64,000 nt of DNA from contig NZ_JABWRD020000001.1 in the NCBI RefSeq assembly GCF_014268785.2, positions 2,121,001 through 2,185,000 on the forward strand. The letters run 5' to 3'. This document shows positions 49,851-59,295 of this stretch, piece by piece; position 1 is the stretch's first letter, and every line of letters starts with the position of its first letter. The DNA comes from Pseudomonas shirazensis. Its GTDB lineage: Bacteria > Pseudomonadota > Gammaproteobacteria > Pseudomonadales > Pseudomonadaceae. A program made the translations under genes and the position numbers. Below the pieces are notes generated by a model. The model was not told where the DNA came from, did not search any database, and saw only the letters and a program-made list of their open reading frames with translations.

Positions 49851-52061
49851 TCATTCTTTGTCACGCCAGAACCTGCGCTGGGCACGCTGCCCGGCAACCT
49901 GGGATTGAGCGCCCAAGCGCAAGCTCAAGGCGCCCTCTATGGCGGTGTCGTGAATCGCCAGCCCATGGCGCTGGTAGCGTTCCAGCACCTGCGCATGCGG
50001 ATGGCCGAAACCGTTGTGCACACCGCGGGAAATCAATACGCCGCGCGGCCTGGTGGCAGCAATGAACGCCTCGGTGGAGGAACTGCGACTGCCGTGGTGC
50101 GGTGACTGCAGCCAGTCGATGCGTTTGCCTTCATGCGCCGCCAGCCAGGCGCGTTCGGCGCTGGCTTCAATGTCGCCGGCCAACAGCAGACGCTCGCCCT
50201 GCGCCTCGACCAGCAATACGCAGGAGCGGTCATTGCTCGAGCGCCCCTGCGGCCAATGCCAGAGTGAAAAGTCGACACCGTCCCACTGCCAGCCCTGCCC
50301 CGTCTCGCAGCTTTGTGCCTGGAAGGCCTGCTCCGACTCACCGACCACAACGCGCTCGACCGACAGGCCGCGCTGCACGGCCGCTGCGCCGCCGGCATGG
50401 TCGGCATGGGCATGGCTGATCAGCAGCACATCCAGTCGATCGACACCCAGTTTACGCAAAGTGGGCAGCACTACACTTTCGCCCAGATCGCTCTCGCCGC
50501 GCGCTGGGCCAGCATCGTAGAGCAGGCTGTGGTTCCGCGTGCGCAAAAGGATCGCCAGGCCTTGGCCGACGTCCAACTGCAGCACCTCGACCTGCCCCTG
50601 CGGCAACGACTTGCCAGGCACCCACAGCGCCAGCAGCATCAGCGCGCCCAGGCCACGCATGGGTACGCCCCGGGGCAGCAACACGATCAACGCGCCACTG
50701 AGCACCAGCAACCAGGCCAGTAGCGGCAACTGCCGGGCAATCCATGCCGGTTGCCACTGAGCTACCACCGTCAGCACGTCGAACAACCCAGCCAGCGCCG
50801 CGCCGGCCAGCCATAGCAGCAGTTCGCCAACCCCCGCCAGCGGCAGAAACAAGGTGCCCAGCAACGCCAACGGCAGCACCACCAAGCTGATCCAGGGCAC
50901 CGCGAGCAGATTAGCCAACGGCGCGCTCAGACTGATCGGCAGGCCCAGCGCCAGCATCGCCGGCAACAAGCCGATGGCGATCACCCACTGCGCACGCGTC
51001 CACGCTTGCCAAGGCCGCCAACCGCCAAGGCGCTGGGCAAAGCAGTAGATCAGCACTGCCACCGCGCCGAACGACAACCAGAATCCGGGCAGCAAACTGG
51101 CCAACGGCTCAACCAGCAGCACACCGCACAGCGCCATCAACAGTGGTACAAAGGCGCTCAATTGGCGAAAACCCAGGCGCCAGAGCAGCACCACCGCCAG
51201 CATCAGACAGGCCCGCTGCACCGGCACGCCAAACCCGGCCAGCCAGCCGTAGCCCAGCGCGGCCGTCATGGCCAGCCCGCACGCCCACGGCAGCCATGGC
51301 CAGCGCCGCGGCCAACCTCCGTAACGTGCCAGCCCCGCCACCAGGCCGTAGACCAACCCTGCGACCAACCCGATGTGTTGGCCCGAGATGACCAACAAGT
51401 GCACCGTGCCGGTCGCCTGCAGCGCTTGCCAGTCTTGCCTGGCCAGCCCCGAGCCATCGCCCAGAACCAGCGCCGCCAACGCCGCTTCGCGGCCCCAGGC
51501 ATCCACTGCCAGCAGGCGCTGGCGCAGACTGTCGCGCCAGCCGCCGGCCACCGGCTCCAGCAACTCTCCCGCCTTGACCGTGCCAGTGGCGCCGATGCGC
51601 CGGGCCAACAGCGTCGCCTCGCGGTCCGGCCCATGTGGATTGAGCAGGCTGCGCGGGCGTTTCAGGGTCACGACCAGGCGCCAGCGCTCTCCGGCACGAA
51701 TCTCTGGGCCGTCGAACCAGCTCAGTTGCAAGCGCCTGGGTAATTCGGCGCGGCGCGAAGCGGGTTCCTCCAGCTCGAAGCGCACACCGTGGGCCGATAC
51801 CGCTGGCAGGCCGACCACGCGCCCCTCAAGCCATAGCGTGCGGCCATCGAGCGAATGCGCCAGACGATCATCCAGCGCCTGCTGCGCCGACCAGCACGCC
51901 CAGCAAAAGCCCAGTAGCAAGCAGCCCAGCGGCCAGACTCGCGTAGCCAGGCAGCCAAGCGCAGCGAGCAGCATCACGACTAGCCAGCCGACCGTCGGCA
52001 GAACGGGTAGAAAGCCCAGGCACAACAACCCGAGCGCAAGCGCCAACATCCCTGTGCGCAT
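49851..52061 (-). CDS. comEC: ComEC/Rec2-family DNA uptake channel protein
   Basis: The 736-residue protein has an amino-terminal domain, a competence domain with many membrane helices and a C-terminal metallo-beta-lactamase domain (LLISHAHADHAGGAAAV near 555, SPHHGSRSSSTEAFI near 680). It would form the inner-membrane channel and nuclease for single-stranded DNA entry. VISGQHIGLVAGLVYG is the ComEC signature. The start MRTGMLALALG at 52061 has GGAG nine bases upstream. The gene is divergent from the DUF2062 gene. Confidence 0.93.
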   Translation of the reverse strand: MRTGMLALALGLLCLGFLPVLPTVGWLVVMLLAALGCLATRVWPLGCLLLGFCWACWSAQQALDDRLAHSLDGRTLWLEGRVVGLPAVSAHGVRFELEEPASRRAELPRRLQLSWFDGPEIRAGERWRLVVTLKRPRSLLNPHGPDREATLLARRIGATGTVKAGELLEPVAGGWRDSLRQRLLAVDAWGREAALAALVLGDGSGLARQDWQALQATGTVHLLVISGQHIGLVAGLVYGLVAGLARYGGWPRRWPWLPWACGLAMTAALGYGWLAGFGVPVQRACLMLAVVLLWRLGFRQLSAFVPLLMALCGVLLVEPLASLLPGFWLSFGAVAVLIYCFAQRLGGWRPWQAWTRAQWVIAIGLLPAMLALGLPISLSAPLANLLAVPWISLVVLPLALLGTLFLPLAGVGELLLWLAGAALAGLFDVLTVVAQWQPAWIARQLPLLAWLLVLSGALIVLLPRGVPMRGLGALMLLALWVPGKSLPQGQVEVLQLDVGQGLAILLRTRNHSLLYDAGPARGESDLGESVVLPTLRKLGVDRLDVLLISHAHADHAGGAAAVQRGLSVERVVVGESEQAFQAQSCETGQGWQWDGVDFSLWHWPQGRSSNDRSCVLLVEAQGERLLLAGDIEASAERAWLAAHEGKRIDWLQSPHHGSRSSSTEAFIAATRPRGVLISRGVHNGFGHPHAQVLERYQRHGLAIHDTAIEGALSLRLGAQSQVAGQRAQRRFWRDKE

Positions 52062-52203
52062 AAGGTAGAGCTCCGCAAGCAAGACAGCCTGCAGAGGAAT
52101 AGCGTATTTAAGGGTCAGTCTTGCTCAACAATTGTCACAAACTCTGAACAAGCCATTCCGGGAATCAAGGCATACTTGCCCGATCACTGCCCCGGGAGCC
52201 CCC

Positions 52204-52830
52204 ATGCCGCGCCGCCTGTTCAAACGGTACATGCCGGATCCGACCAGCATTCGGGAACACAAGTCCTTACGCTTTTTCGGCAAGCTGCTGCACGACCCCA
52301 ACCTCTGGCACCTGAACCGTCATTCAGTGGCACGGGCCATGGGCGTGGGCCTGTTTGCCGCATTGATCCCGATGCCGATGCAGATGCTGCTGGCCGCCAG
52401 TCTGGCGATCCCGCTGCGGGGCAACCTGCCGATTGCGGTCAGCCTGGTCTGGCTAACCAATCCGCTGACCATGCCGCCGGTGTTCTTCGTCACCTACATG
52501 ACAGGCGCCTGGCTGCTGCAGACGCCACCACGCAGCCTGCCCGACGACCTCACCTTCGAGTGGATCACCGACCAGCTGGCTACCGTGTGGCAGCCATTTT
52601 TGCTCGGCTCAGTGGTGTGCGGCGTGGTGCTGGGCATCGCCGCCTACTTCATCACCATGAGCTACTGGCGCTGGTGGGTCGGCCGCCAGTGGCGGCGCCG
52701 CAAGCAACGTATGTCATGCACGCATGCCGCGGCCGCTGACCAGCAGGCGAATGCACAGGGCATACAGCACAGCCGTGGCCACCAGCATGAAGGTGATCGC
52801 AGTACCGATACTGATATCCGAAACCCCTAG
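52204..52830 (+). CDS. DUF2062 membrane protein with read-through tail
   Basis: The 208-residue frame has the DUF2062 core: MPRRLFKRYMPDPTSI, ARAMGVGLFAALIPMPMQML and LTNPLTMPPVFFVTYMTGAW in membrane helices, and a final helix near 140-160 followed by WRRRKQR. The family's function is unknown. The last 39 residues (from about MSCTHAAAADQQ) read antisense through the 3' end of the convergent ABC permease gene and look unlike a protein, so the natural stop seems to have been lost. The overlap is 117 bases. Confidence 0.85.
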   Translation: MPRRLFKRYMPDPTSIREHKSLRFFGKLLHDPNLWHLNRHSVARAMGVGLFAALIPMPMQMLLAASLAIPLRGNLPIAVSLVWLTNPLTMPPVFFVTYMTGAWLLQTPPRSLPDDLTFEWITDQLATVWQPFLLGSVVCGVVLGIAAYFITMSYWRWWVGRQWRRRKQRMSCTHAAAADQQANAQGIQHSRGHQHEGDRSTDTDIRNP

Positions 52831-53493
52831 GATGCCGTAGCGGAACGAGTTGACCATGTGCAGCACCGGGTTCGCCAGCGACACCACCTGCCAGAACGGC
52901 GGCAACAGGCTGATCGAGTAGAACACCCCGCCCAGGTAGGTCAGCGGGGTCAGCACGAAGGTCGGGATAATCGAAATATCATCGAAATTGCGCGCAAACA
53001 CTGCGTTGACGAAGCCCAGCAGCGAGAAGATGGTTGCGGTCAACAGCACTACCACCACGGTCACGCCCAGGTGATGCACCTGCAGGTGGGTGAAGAACAT
53101 CGACAGGATGGTCACGATCACCCCTACCGCCAACCCACGCAGCACGCCGCCGAGCACATAGCCGATAAGGATGGTGTGCGGCGACACCGGCGACACCATC
53201 AGCTCCTCGATCGAGCGTTGGAATTTGCTGCCGAAGAAGCTCGAGACCACATTGCCATAGGAGTTGGTGATCACCGACATCATGATCAGCCCAGGCACGA
53301 TGTACTCCATGTAGGTAAAGCCACCCATGTCGCCAATCTGCCGACCGATCAGGTTGCCGAAGATGACGAAGTACAACACCATGGTGATGGCCGGCGGCAG
53401 CAGTGTCTGCGGCCAGATCCGCAGGAAGCGACGCACTTCGCGGTAGACGATGGTATTCAGGGCGACCCAGTTGGTGCGCAGTTCCACACTCAT
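52714..53493 (-). CDS. ABC-2 type transporter permease (YadH-like)
   Basis: The 259-residue protein has six predicted membrane helices and the ABC-2 motif around GFVNAVFARNFDDISII and PLTYLGGVFYSISLLPPFWQ. It is the membrane half of a transporter whose ATPase is encoded just upstream with a four-base overlap. Substrate is not known; YadGH-type exporters may handle polysaccharide or drugs. Its last 117 bases overlap the convergent DUF2062 gene. Confidence 0.92.
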   Translation of the reverse strand: MSVELRTNWVALNTIVYREVRRFLRIWPQTLLPPAITMVLYFVIFGNLIGRQIGDMGGFTYMEYIVPGLIMMSVITNSYGNVVSSFFGSKFQRSIEELMVSPVSPHTILIGYVLGGVLRGLAVGVIVTILSMFFTHLQVHHLGVTVVVVLLTATIFSLLGFVNAVFARNFDDISIIPTFVLTPLTYLGGVFYSISLLPPFWQVVSLANPVLHMVNSFRYGILGVSDISIGTAITFMLVATAVLYALCIRLLVSGRGMRA

Positions 53494-54422
53494 ACGGCCA
53501 CCTTCGACAGGTTTTTCTCTACCAGTGACACGAACAACTCCTCAAGCCGGTTGGTCTTGTTGCGCAGGCTCTGCACCTCGATGTTCTGCAAGGCCAGCTG
53601 GCCGAACAGCGCGGTGATGCCGATATCCTTGTCGACCTGCACTTCCAGCGTGTGCGGGGTGATCAGCCGGCACGGGTAGCCGTGCAGGGTTGGCACCGTG
53701 GTCAGGTCCTGCTTCAAGTCCAGCACAAAAGTCTCGACATGCAGCGTGCCGAGCAGTTTGCGCATGCTGGTGTTTTCGACAATGGTGCCGTGGTCGATGA
53801 TGCCGATGTTGCGGCACAGCTGCTCGGCCTCTTCCAGGTAATGCGTGGTCAGGATGATGGTGATGCCTTTCTCGTTGAGCTCGGTGAGAAAGCTCCACAT
53901 CGACCGACGCAGCTCGATATCGACGCCCGCGGTTGGCTCGTCGAGGATCAACAGGCGCGGCTCGTGAATCAGTGCACGGGCGATCATCAGCCGACGCTTC
54001 ATGCCGCCAGACAATGAGCGTGATGGCACGTCGCGCTTGTCCCACAGGCCCAACTGGGTCAAGTACTGCTCGGCGCGTTCCTTGGCCAGCTTGGGCGGGA
54101 TGCCGTAGTAGCCGGCCTGGGTGACGACGATATCGAAGGTCTTTTCAAACTGGTTAAAGTTGAATTCCTGCGGCACCACGCCCAGGCAACGCTTCAGCGC
54201 GGCAGGCTCGCGGTCGAGGTCATGGCCAAAGACATTGACGCTGCCGCTGGTCTTGTTGACCAGGGTCGAGAGAATGCCGATGGTGGTAGATTTGCCGGCG
54301 CCGTTGGGGCCGAGCAAGGCGAAGAAGTCACCTTCGGCGACATCCAGATCAATACCCTTGAGGGCCTGGAAGCCGTTGCCGTAGGTTTTGGTCAGCTGTC
54401 GGATGGACAGAGCAGAACTCAT
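53490..54422 (-). CDS. ABC transporter ATP-binding protein (YadG-like)
   Basis: The 310-residue protein has Walker A (LLGPNGAGKSTTIGIL near 38-50), the signature SLSGGMKRRLMIARAL, Walker B LLILDEPTAGVD and a switch histidine in TTHYLEEAEQL. A C-terminal segment of about 80 residues follows. With the permease it forms a complete exporter. The upstream 144 bases hold a palindrome at 54534-54546 that may be a control site. Confidence 0.93.
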   Translation of the reverse strand: MSSALSIRQLTKTYGNGFQALKGIDLDVAEGDFFALLGPNGAGKSTTIGILSTLVNKTSGSVNVFGHDLDREPAALKRCLGVVPQEFNFNQFEKTFDIVVTQAGYYGIPPKLAKERAEQYLTQLGLWDKRDVPSRSLSGGMKRRLMIARALIHEPRLLILDEPTAGVDIELRRSMWSFLTELNEKGITIILTTHYLEEAEQLCRNIGIIDHGTIVENTSMRKLLGTLHVETFVLDLKQDLTTVPTLHGYPCRLITPHTLEVQVDKDIGITALFGQLALQNIEVQSLRNKTNRLEELFVSLVEKNLSKVAV

Positions 54423-54533
54423 AGCGGGTCACGTACCATTCTAGGAGGTTCAGGACACGCCAGATCAGGTCACTGGCGCAGTGAGTGCGGCCATGGTGCA
54501 AGCCAGGGCCACACAAGTACAGTCATGTGCATT

Positions 54534-54546
54534 GATAGTGACTATC
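54534..54546. promoter_or_regulatory. Perfect palindrome GATAGTGACTATC upstream of the ABC operon
   Basis: GATAGT-G-ACTATC lies between the GST gene and the ABC ATPase gene, and looser outer arms GTGC and GCAC extend the symmetry to 54528-54559. The site is about 110 bases before the ATPase start, a fitting place for a regulator binding site. No regulator is known for it. Confidence 0.35.
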
Positions 54547-54566
54547 GAAAGCGCACAGGTGTTCGA

Positions 54567-55190
54567 TCAGGTCAGCGCGGTCATTACCGCCGCTTGATAG
54601 GCCGGCCGCGCCTTGAGGCGCTCATACCAGGCCTGCAGATGGGGCAACTCAGGGCGCTCGATGGGCATCTCGAACCAGGCGTAGGCGAAACAGCCCAGGG
54701 GAATGTCACCCATGCCGATCTGCTCGCCGGACAAGTACGGTTGCCTGGCCAAGGTCTCATCGGCGATCGTCAGCAGGTTGCCACAGGTCTTTAGCGCGGC
54801 GTTGATAGCCACCCAGTCGCGTTGCTCCTCGGGCGTGCGCAGGATGCCCCAGAACAGCGGCCGGAACGGCGTGGCCAGGGCTGACGTGGTCCAGTCCATC
54901 CATTTATCCGCCAGCGCTCGCTGGCGCGGGTCTTCCAGATACCAGCCCTGCTCGCGGCCGTACTCGGCGCACAGGTAGCGGACGATGGTGTTGGACTCCC
55001 ACAGCACCAGGTCGTCATCTTCGAGCATCGGCACCAGGCCGTTAGGGTTGCGCGCGCGATACTCGGGGTCGTTGACCACACCAAAGGCGCCGCCAGCATC
55101 GATGGCCTGGAACTCCAGCCCGAGCTCGTGGGCAATCCACAGTGCCTTGCGCACATTGCTCGAATTTTTACGGCCCCAGATCTTCAGCAT
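54567..55190 (-). CDS. Glutathione S-transferase family protein
   Basis: The 207-residue protein has an amino-terminal thioredoxin-fold domain (MLKIWGRKNSSNVRKALWIAH) with the glutathione-binding PMLEDDDLVLWESNTIVRYL around residues 54-73. The all-helical C-terminal domain has YLSGEQIGMGDIPLGCFAYAW, the N-capping box motif. The active-site serine is likely in the NSSNV segment. Substrate unknown. Confidence 0.92.
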   Translation of the reverse strand: MLKIWGRKNSSNVRKALWIAHELGLEFQAIDAGGAFGVVNDPEYRARNPNGLVPMLEDDDLVLWESNTIVRYLCAEYGREQGWYLEDPRQRALADKWMDWTTSALATPFRPLFWGILRTPEEQRDWVAINAALKTCGNLLTIADETLARQPYLSGEQIGMGDIPLGCFAYAWFEMPIERPELPHLQAWYERLKARPAYQAAVMTALT

Positions 55191-55412
55191 GGCAAGCTCC
55201 CTGTGTATGCAATAGACGCATCAGTCTACTCCAGCCGAGCACGCTTATGGGCGGGTGTTGTCGTATCACAGTCGTTCACGACACATGCGTTGACATCAAC
55301 CTGGCGAACTCCCAAGGTCATGTCCTGTCACTGAACAGACGAGGCCGTTCGGCAGATGCCGGCTAAGCTCTGTGGGGTCGGCCCAAGCCCAAGCTTCCAA
55401 GGAGGAAGACCT

Positions 55413-57860
55413 ATGTTGCTGTTGTGGTTGGTGGTGCTGCTGATTGGTGCGGCATATCTCACGCACCGGCGCTTGCCGCCTTTGCAGATCATCGGCATCG
55501 TTGCCGCCTATACCTTGCTGATGGGAATCTTCAGCAGTGCACCGGGCTGGTTACTGGTGCTGATCTGGCTACCGCTGGCGGCGATCACCGCCCTGCTGGT
55601 GCTGCCTGACTGGCGGCGCAAGGTGTTTACCGGGCGCGTGTTCAGCTGGTTTCAGAAAACCCTGCCGCCGATGTCGCAGACCGAGCGCGAAGCGATCGAC
55701 GCCGGCACGGTGTGGTGGGACGGCCAGCTGTTCAGCGGGCAACCGAACTGGAACACGCTGCTCGACTACCCCGCACCGAAGCTCACAGAAGAAGAACAGG
55801 CGTTCATCGACGGCCCGACCAACGAGCTGTGCGCGCTGGTCAGCGACTGGCAGATCGGCCAGGACCTCGACCTGCCGCCTGCGGCCTGGGCGCATATCAA
55901 GGCGCATGGCTTCTTCGCCCTGATCATCCCCAAGGAATACGGCGGCAAAGGCTTCTCGGCCTATGCCCATTCCCAGGTCGCGATGAAACTGGCCACCCGC
56001 AGCGGCGACCTGGCCTCGACGGTGATGGTGCCCAACTCGCTCGGCCCGGCCGAACTGCTGCTGCACTACGGCACCGACGAACAACGCAACCATTACCTGC
56101 CGCGGCTGGCGCGCGGTGACGAGATCCCCTGCTTCGCCCTGACCGGCCCACTGGCCGGCTCCGATGCTGGCGCCATGCCCGACACCGGCATCATCTGCAA
56201 GGGTGACTGGCAAGGCGAACAAGTGCTCGGCCTGCGCTTGAACTGGGAAAAGCGCTACATCACCCTCGGCCCCGTCGCCACCCTGCTCGGCCTGGCCTTC
56301 AAGGCCTATGACCCGGAGCATTTGCTCGGCGACCGAGAAGAACTGGGCATCAGCCTGGCCCTGATCCCGACCGACACCCCCGGCGTCGATATCGGCAAAC
56401 GCCACCTGCCACTGGGCGCCGCCTTCATGAACGGCCCCAACAGCGGCAAGGACGTCTTTATCCCCTTGAGCTACCTGATCGGTGGCCAGGAAATGCTCGG
56501 CAAGGGCTGGATGATGCTGATGAACTGCCTGTCGGTAGGCCGCTCGATTTCGCTGCCTGCGGTCGGCACTGGCGCCGCCAAGTACACCAGTCTGGTGACT
56601 GGCCAGTACGCTCGCGTACGCGAACAGTTCAACGTGCCGCTGGCGGCGTTTGAAGGCATTCAGGAATCGCTGGCACGCATTGGCGGCAACGCCTGGCTGA
56701 TGGACAGCGCCCGCCTGCTGACGGCCAAGGCTGTCGACCTCGGCGAGAAACCCTCGGTATTGTCGGCGATCCTCAAGTACCACCTCACCGAACGTGGCCG
56801 CGAGTGCATCCAGCACGCCATGGACGTGCATGGTGGCAAAGGCATCATCATGGGCCCGAACAACTACCTGGGCCGCAACTGGCAAGGCGCGCCGATCTTC
56901 ATCACCGTCGAAGGCGCCAACATCCTTTCGCGCAACCTGATGATCTTTGGCCAGGGCGCGATCCGCTGTCATCCGTTCGTGCTCAAGGAAATGGCCCTGG
57001 CCGGCCGCGAAGACCGCGACCAGGCGCTCAAAGAGTTCGATGCGCTGCTGCTCAAACACATCGGCTTCGCCGTCGGCAACGCCGCCAGCACGCTGGTACT
57101 TGGGCTTGGTCTGGGCCGCTTCGAGCGCGTCCCCGGCGATGCCCTCAGCCAAGGCTACTTCCGCGCCCTCAACCGCCAGGCCGCAGCCTTTGCCCTGCTT
57201 GCCGACCTGTCGATGATGCTGCTGGGCGGCGCGCTGAAACGCCGTGAACGGCTCAGTGCACGCCTGGGCGATGTGCTCAGCTACCTCTACCTCGCCTCCG
57301 CCGCACTCAAGCGCTACCACGATCAAGGCTCGCCTGAATACCTGCAGCCGCTGCTGCGCTGGGCCATGGAAGAAAGCCTGGGCAAGGCCGAGCACGCACT
57401 GGACAGCCTGCTCGACAACTTCCCCAACCGCTTCGTCGGCTGCGCCCTGCGTGTACTGGTATTCCCATTCGGTCGCCAGCACACAGGCCCAAGCGATCAG
57501 CTCGACGCCGAAGTTGCCGAGTTGATCGGCCGCGGCAAGGGCGACCCAGCTCTGGAAGAGCTGCTCGCCGGTTGCTACCGCCCGGATAGCCAAGGTGACC
57601 CGGTCGCCGCCCTGCAGCATGCCTGTGACCTGCTCGACGACGCCGCACCGCTGCACAAAACCCTGCATCAAGCGATCAAGCAGGGCAAGGTCGCGCCAGC
57701 GCCTGGTAAATCAGTGATCGATGCAGCGGTCACTGCCGGCGTGCTGCAGCCTGACGAAGGGCAACGCCTGCACGCCGCTGAAGCAGCGCGACGGGTGGTG
57801 ATCGACGTTGACGCCTTCGACAAAGAGCAACTGCTGCCAACTGCCGAAAAAGTGCGTTAA
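55413..57860 (+). CDS. fadE: Acyl-CoA dehydrogenase, FadE type
   Basis: The 815-residue protein is of the long FadE type (E. coli FadE is about the same length), which starts beta-oxidation of long-chain acyl-CoA at the inner membrane. The amino end has two membrane helices (LLLWLVVLLIGAAYL and VAAYTLLMGIFSSAPGWLLV). The dehydrogenase core includes CFALTGPLAGSDAGAMPDTG for FAD and substrate and GRECIQHAMDVHGGKGIIMG. The C-terminal 250 residues are the FadE-specific extension. The start ATG at 55413 follows an excellent AAGGAGGAAG. Confidence 0.96.
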   Translation: MLLLWLVVLLIGAAYLTHRRLPPLQIIGIVAAYTLLMGIFSSAPGWLLVLIWLPLAAITALLVLPDWRRKVFTGRVFSWFQKTLPPMSQTEREAIDAGTVWWDGQLFSGQPNWNTLLDYPAPKLTEEEQAFIDGPTNELCALVSDWQIGQDLDLPPAAWAHIKAHGFFALIIPKEYGGKGFSAYAHSQVAMKLATRSGDLASTVMVPNSLGPAELLLHYGTDEQRNHYLPRLARGDEIPCFALTGPLAGSDAGAMPDTGIICKGDWQGEQVLGLRLNWEKRYITLGPVATLLGLAFKAYDPEHLLGDREELGISLALIPTDTPGVDIGKRHLPLGAAFMNGPNSGKDVFIPLSYLIGGQEMLGKGWMMLMNCLSVGRSISLPAVGTGAAKYTSLVTGQYARVREQFNVPLAAFEGIQESLARIGGNAWLMDSARLLTAKAVDLGEKPSVLSAILKYHLTERGRECIQHAMDVHGGKGIIMGPNNYLGRNWQGAPIFITVEGANILSRNLMIFGQGAIRCHPFVLKEMALAGREDRDQALKEFDALLLKHIGFAVGNAASTLVLGLGLGRFERVPGDALSQGYFRALNRQAAAFALLADLSMMLLGGALKRRERLSARLGDVLSYLYLASAALKRYHDQGSPEYLQPLLRWAMEESLGKAEHALDSLLDNFPNRFVGCALRVLVFPFGRQHTGPSDQLDAEVAELIGRGKGDPALEELLAGCYRPDSQGDPVAALQHACDLLDDAAPLHKTLHQAIKQGKVAPAPGKSVIDAAVTAGVLQPDEGQRLHAAEAARRVVIDVDAFDKEQLLPTAEKVR

Positions 57861-57871
57861 GGGCAACGGGG

Positions 57872-57901
57872 CCCAGCGTCGTGCTTCGGCACGGCGCTGG
57901 G
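57872..57901 (+). terminator. UUCG-tetraloop hairpin after fadE
   Basis: CCCAGCGTCGTGC and GCACGGCGCTGGG form a 12-13 bp stem capped by cTTCGg, a very stable tetraloop. No T run follows, so it may protect the 3' end of fadE mRNA or slow read-through into the next gene. Confidence 0.6.
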
Positions 57902-57967
57902 TCGCCTGAGGCGGCATTCAGGCGTATACTCCGCGCCCCGTTTCAGCCAACCCCGAGGAATCTGCTC

Positions 57968-58381
57968 ATGGCCAACACCCACCTGGAGTATCACCTGCAA
58001 CTGCTCCAACATCTGCGCACCATCCTGGTGGCCCTGGGCGAAGCCGAGCAAGTGCCGGATGAAAGCCACGCGCTGTTTCTCGAGCGCTTCGACGAGCTGC
58101 TGACCCTGCTGCCGCAAGATCCACTGGAAAGCCAGTACCTGGGCCAGGACCTGCTCTGCCAGGTTATCCAGCGCTACCCGCAAATCGCCCACCTCGTCCC
58201 CCGCGACCTGCTGTGGTTCTTCGCCGGCGACTGCCTGCACTTCATGCCTGATGACGAGCTGGATTTGTATCAGGCACTGGAAGAGCGGCGCTTCGAGGCA
58301 GAAGAGAACGATGAGCCGTTTGATTGGCACATGGAGAAGCGCCTGCTTAGCCAGGCGGCGCCGGGGGATACGCAGCACTGA
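57968..58381 (+). CDS. Conserved hypothetical protein (PA2817 family)
   Basis: The 137-residue protein is acidic and probably soluble: HLEYHLQLLQHLRTILVALG and LIQLIPRDLLWFFAGDCLHFMPDDE-like sequence (here HLVPRDLLWFFAGDCLHFM, in parts) match a small family known only in Pseudomonas and relatives. No motif tells its role. It starts at ATG 57968 after CGAGGAA and lies between fadE and a tRNA array, the same place as PA2817 in P. aeruginosa (from memory). Confidence 0.8.
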   Translation: MANTHLEYHLQLLQHLRTILVALGEAEQVPDESHALFLERFDELLTLLPQDPLESQYLGQDLLCQVIQRYPQIAHLVPRDLLWFFAGDCLHFMPDDELDLYQALEERRFEAEENDEPFDWHMEKRLLSQAAPGDTQH

Positions 58382-58605
58382 TAGCCCCACGTGCGGCCTT
58401 GCTGACTCCAGTCTCATACAAATAGAGCAGTGATTTCTCACTGCTCTACTCCCCTTGCTACTAATACTTTCTTACCGTATCAACGGCACCCTTGTCGCAC
58501 TCGATGGCATGAAGACTGCCTGCGGTGCCAGCCTGATTGCCAGTGCCAGCCACGGCTCCGTGCATCGTTGAAGTACCGTTCACGCAACAGGCCTAAATCG
58601 CAGCC

Positions 58606-58640
58606 AAAAAAAAACGCCACTTCAAACGAAGTGGCGTTTT
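58606..58640 (-). terminator. Terminator of the Gly/Glu tRNA array
   Basis: AAAACGCCACTTC and GAAGTGGCGTTTT make a 13-bp perfect stem with a four-base loop, followed on the minus strand by a uridine run. It lies just beyond the last tRNA-Gly. Confidence 0.9.
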
Positions 58641-58645
58641 CAAAT

Positions 58646-58721
<76 letters not shown>

Positions 58722-58805
58722 GGGGTGAAGCAAACTGCTGATGGTGTGAAGCAGCACGAAGCCCTTCACCACCCTGTACCGTCATGAACGCCACAGCTTT
58801 TAAAC

Positions 58806-58881
<76 letters not shown>

Positions 58882-58884
58882 AAA

Positions 58885-58960
58885 TGGCGTCCCCTAGGGG
58901 ACTCGAACCCCTGTTACCGCCGTGAAAGGGCGGTGTCCTAGGCCACTAGACGAAGGGGAC
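58885..58960 (-). tRNA. tRNA-Glu (UUC)
   Basis: Identical to the tRNA-Glu genes at 18.3-18.9 kb, with anticodon TTC and CCA. Only three bases separate it from the next tRNA-Gly. Confidence 0.97.
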
Positions 58961-59042
58961 AATGCCGACGCTTTGCAGCGTACCAGGTACAAACCCTGGA
59001 TTTCTTTTTTCGAGCCCTGCCGTGAGGCAAAACCCTGAAAAC

Positions 59043-59118
<76 letters not shown>

Positions 59119-59120
59119 AA

Positions 59121-59196
59121 TGGCGTCCCCTAGGGGACTCGAACCCCTGTTACCGCCGTGAAAGGGCGGTGTCCTAGGCCACTAGACGAAGGGGAC
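59121..59196 (-). tRNA. tRNA-Glu (UUC)
   Basis: First gene of the second array in transcription order, with anticodon TTC and CCA; only two bases separate it from the tRNA-Gly at 59043. It makes the fifth tRNA-Glu(UUC) gene in the window. Confidence 0.97.
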
Positions 59197-59266
59197 ACGC
59201 TACATCTTCACTATTTCTTACTACCTGCTGCGTGTCGCGGTTAGCTTTCCGCTGCAAGTGGCGCGC

Positions 59267-59295
59267 ATTCTAGGGATGCAGTGGAAAGCCGTCAA
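59267..59295 (-). promoter_or_regulatory. Strong sigma-70 promoter of the Gly/Glu tRNA array
   Basis: On the minus strand TTGACG (59290-59295) and TAGAAT (59267-59272) are 17 bases apart. The start region is GCGCGCCAC, a GC-rich discriminator fitting stringent control, as at the first tRNA array. An A/T-rich TTTAAATAAATTTATAC stretch upstream could be an UP element. Confidence 0.85.

Noticed and set aside
55569-57671. 700-codon minus-strand frame opposite fadE
   Set aside because: It is antisense to fadE, which has membrane helices, dehydrogenase motifs and an ideal ribosome binding site.
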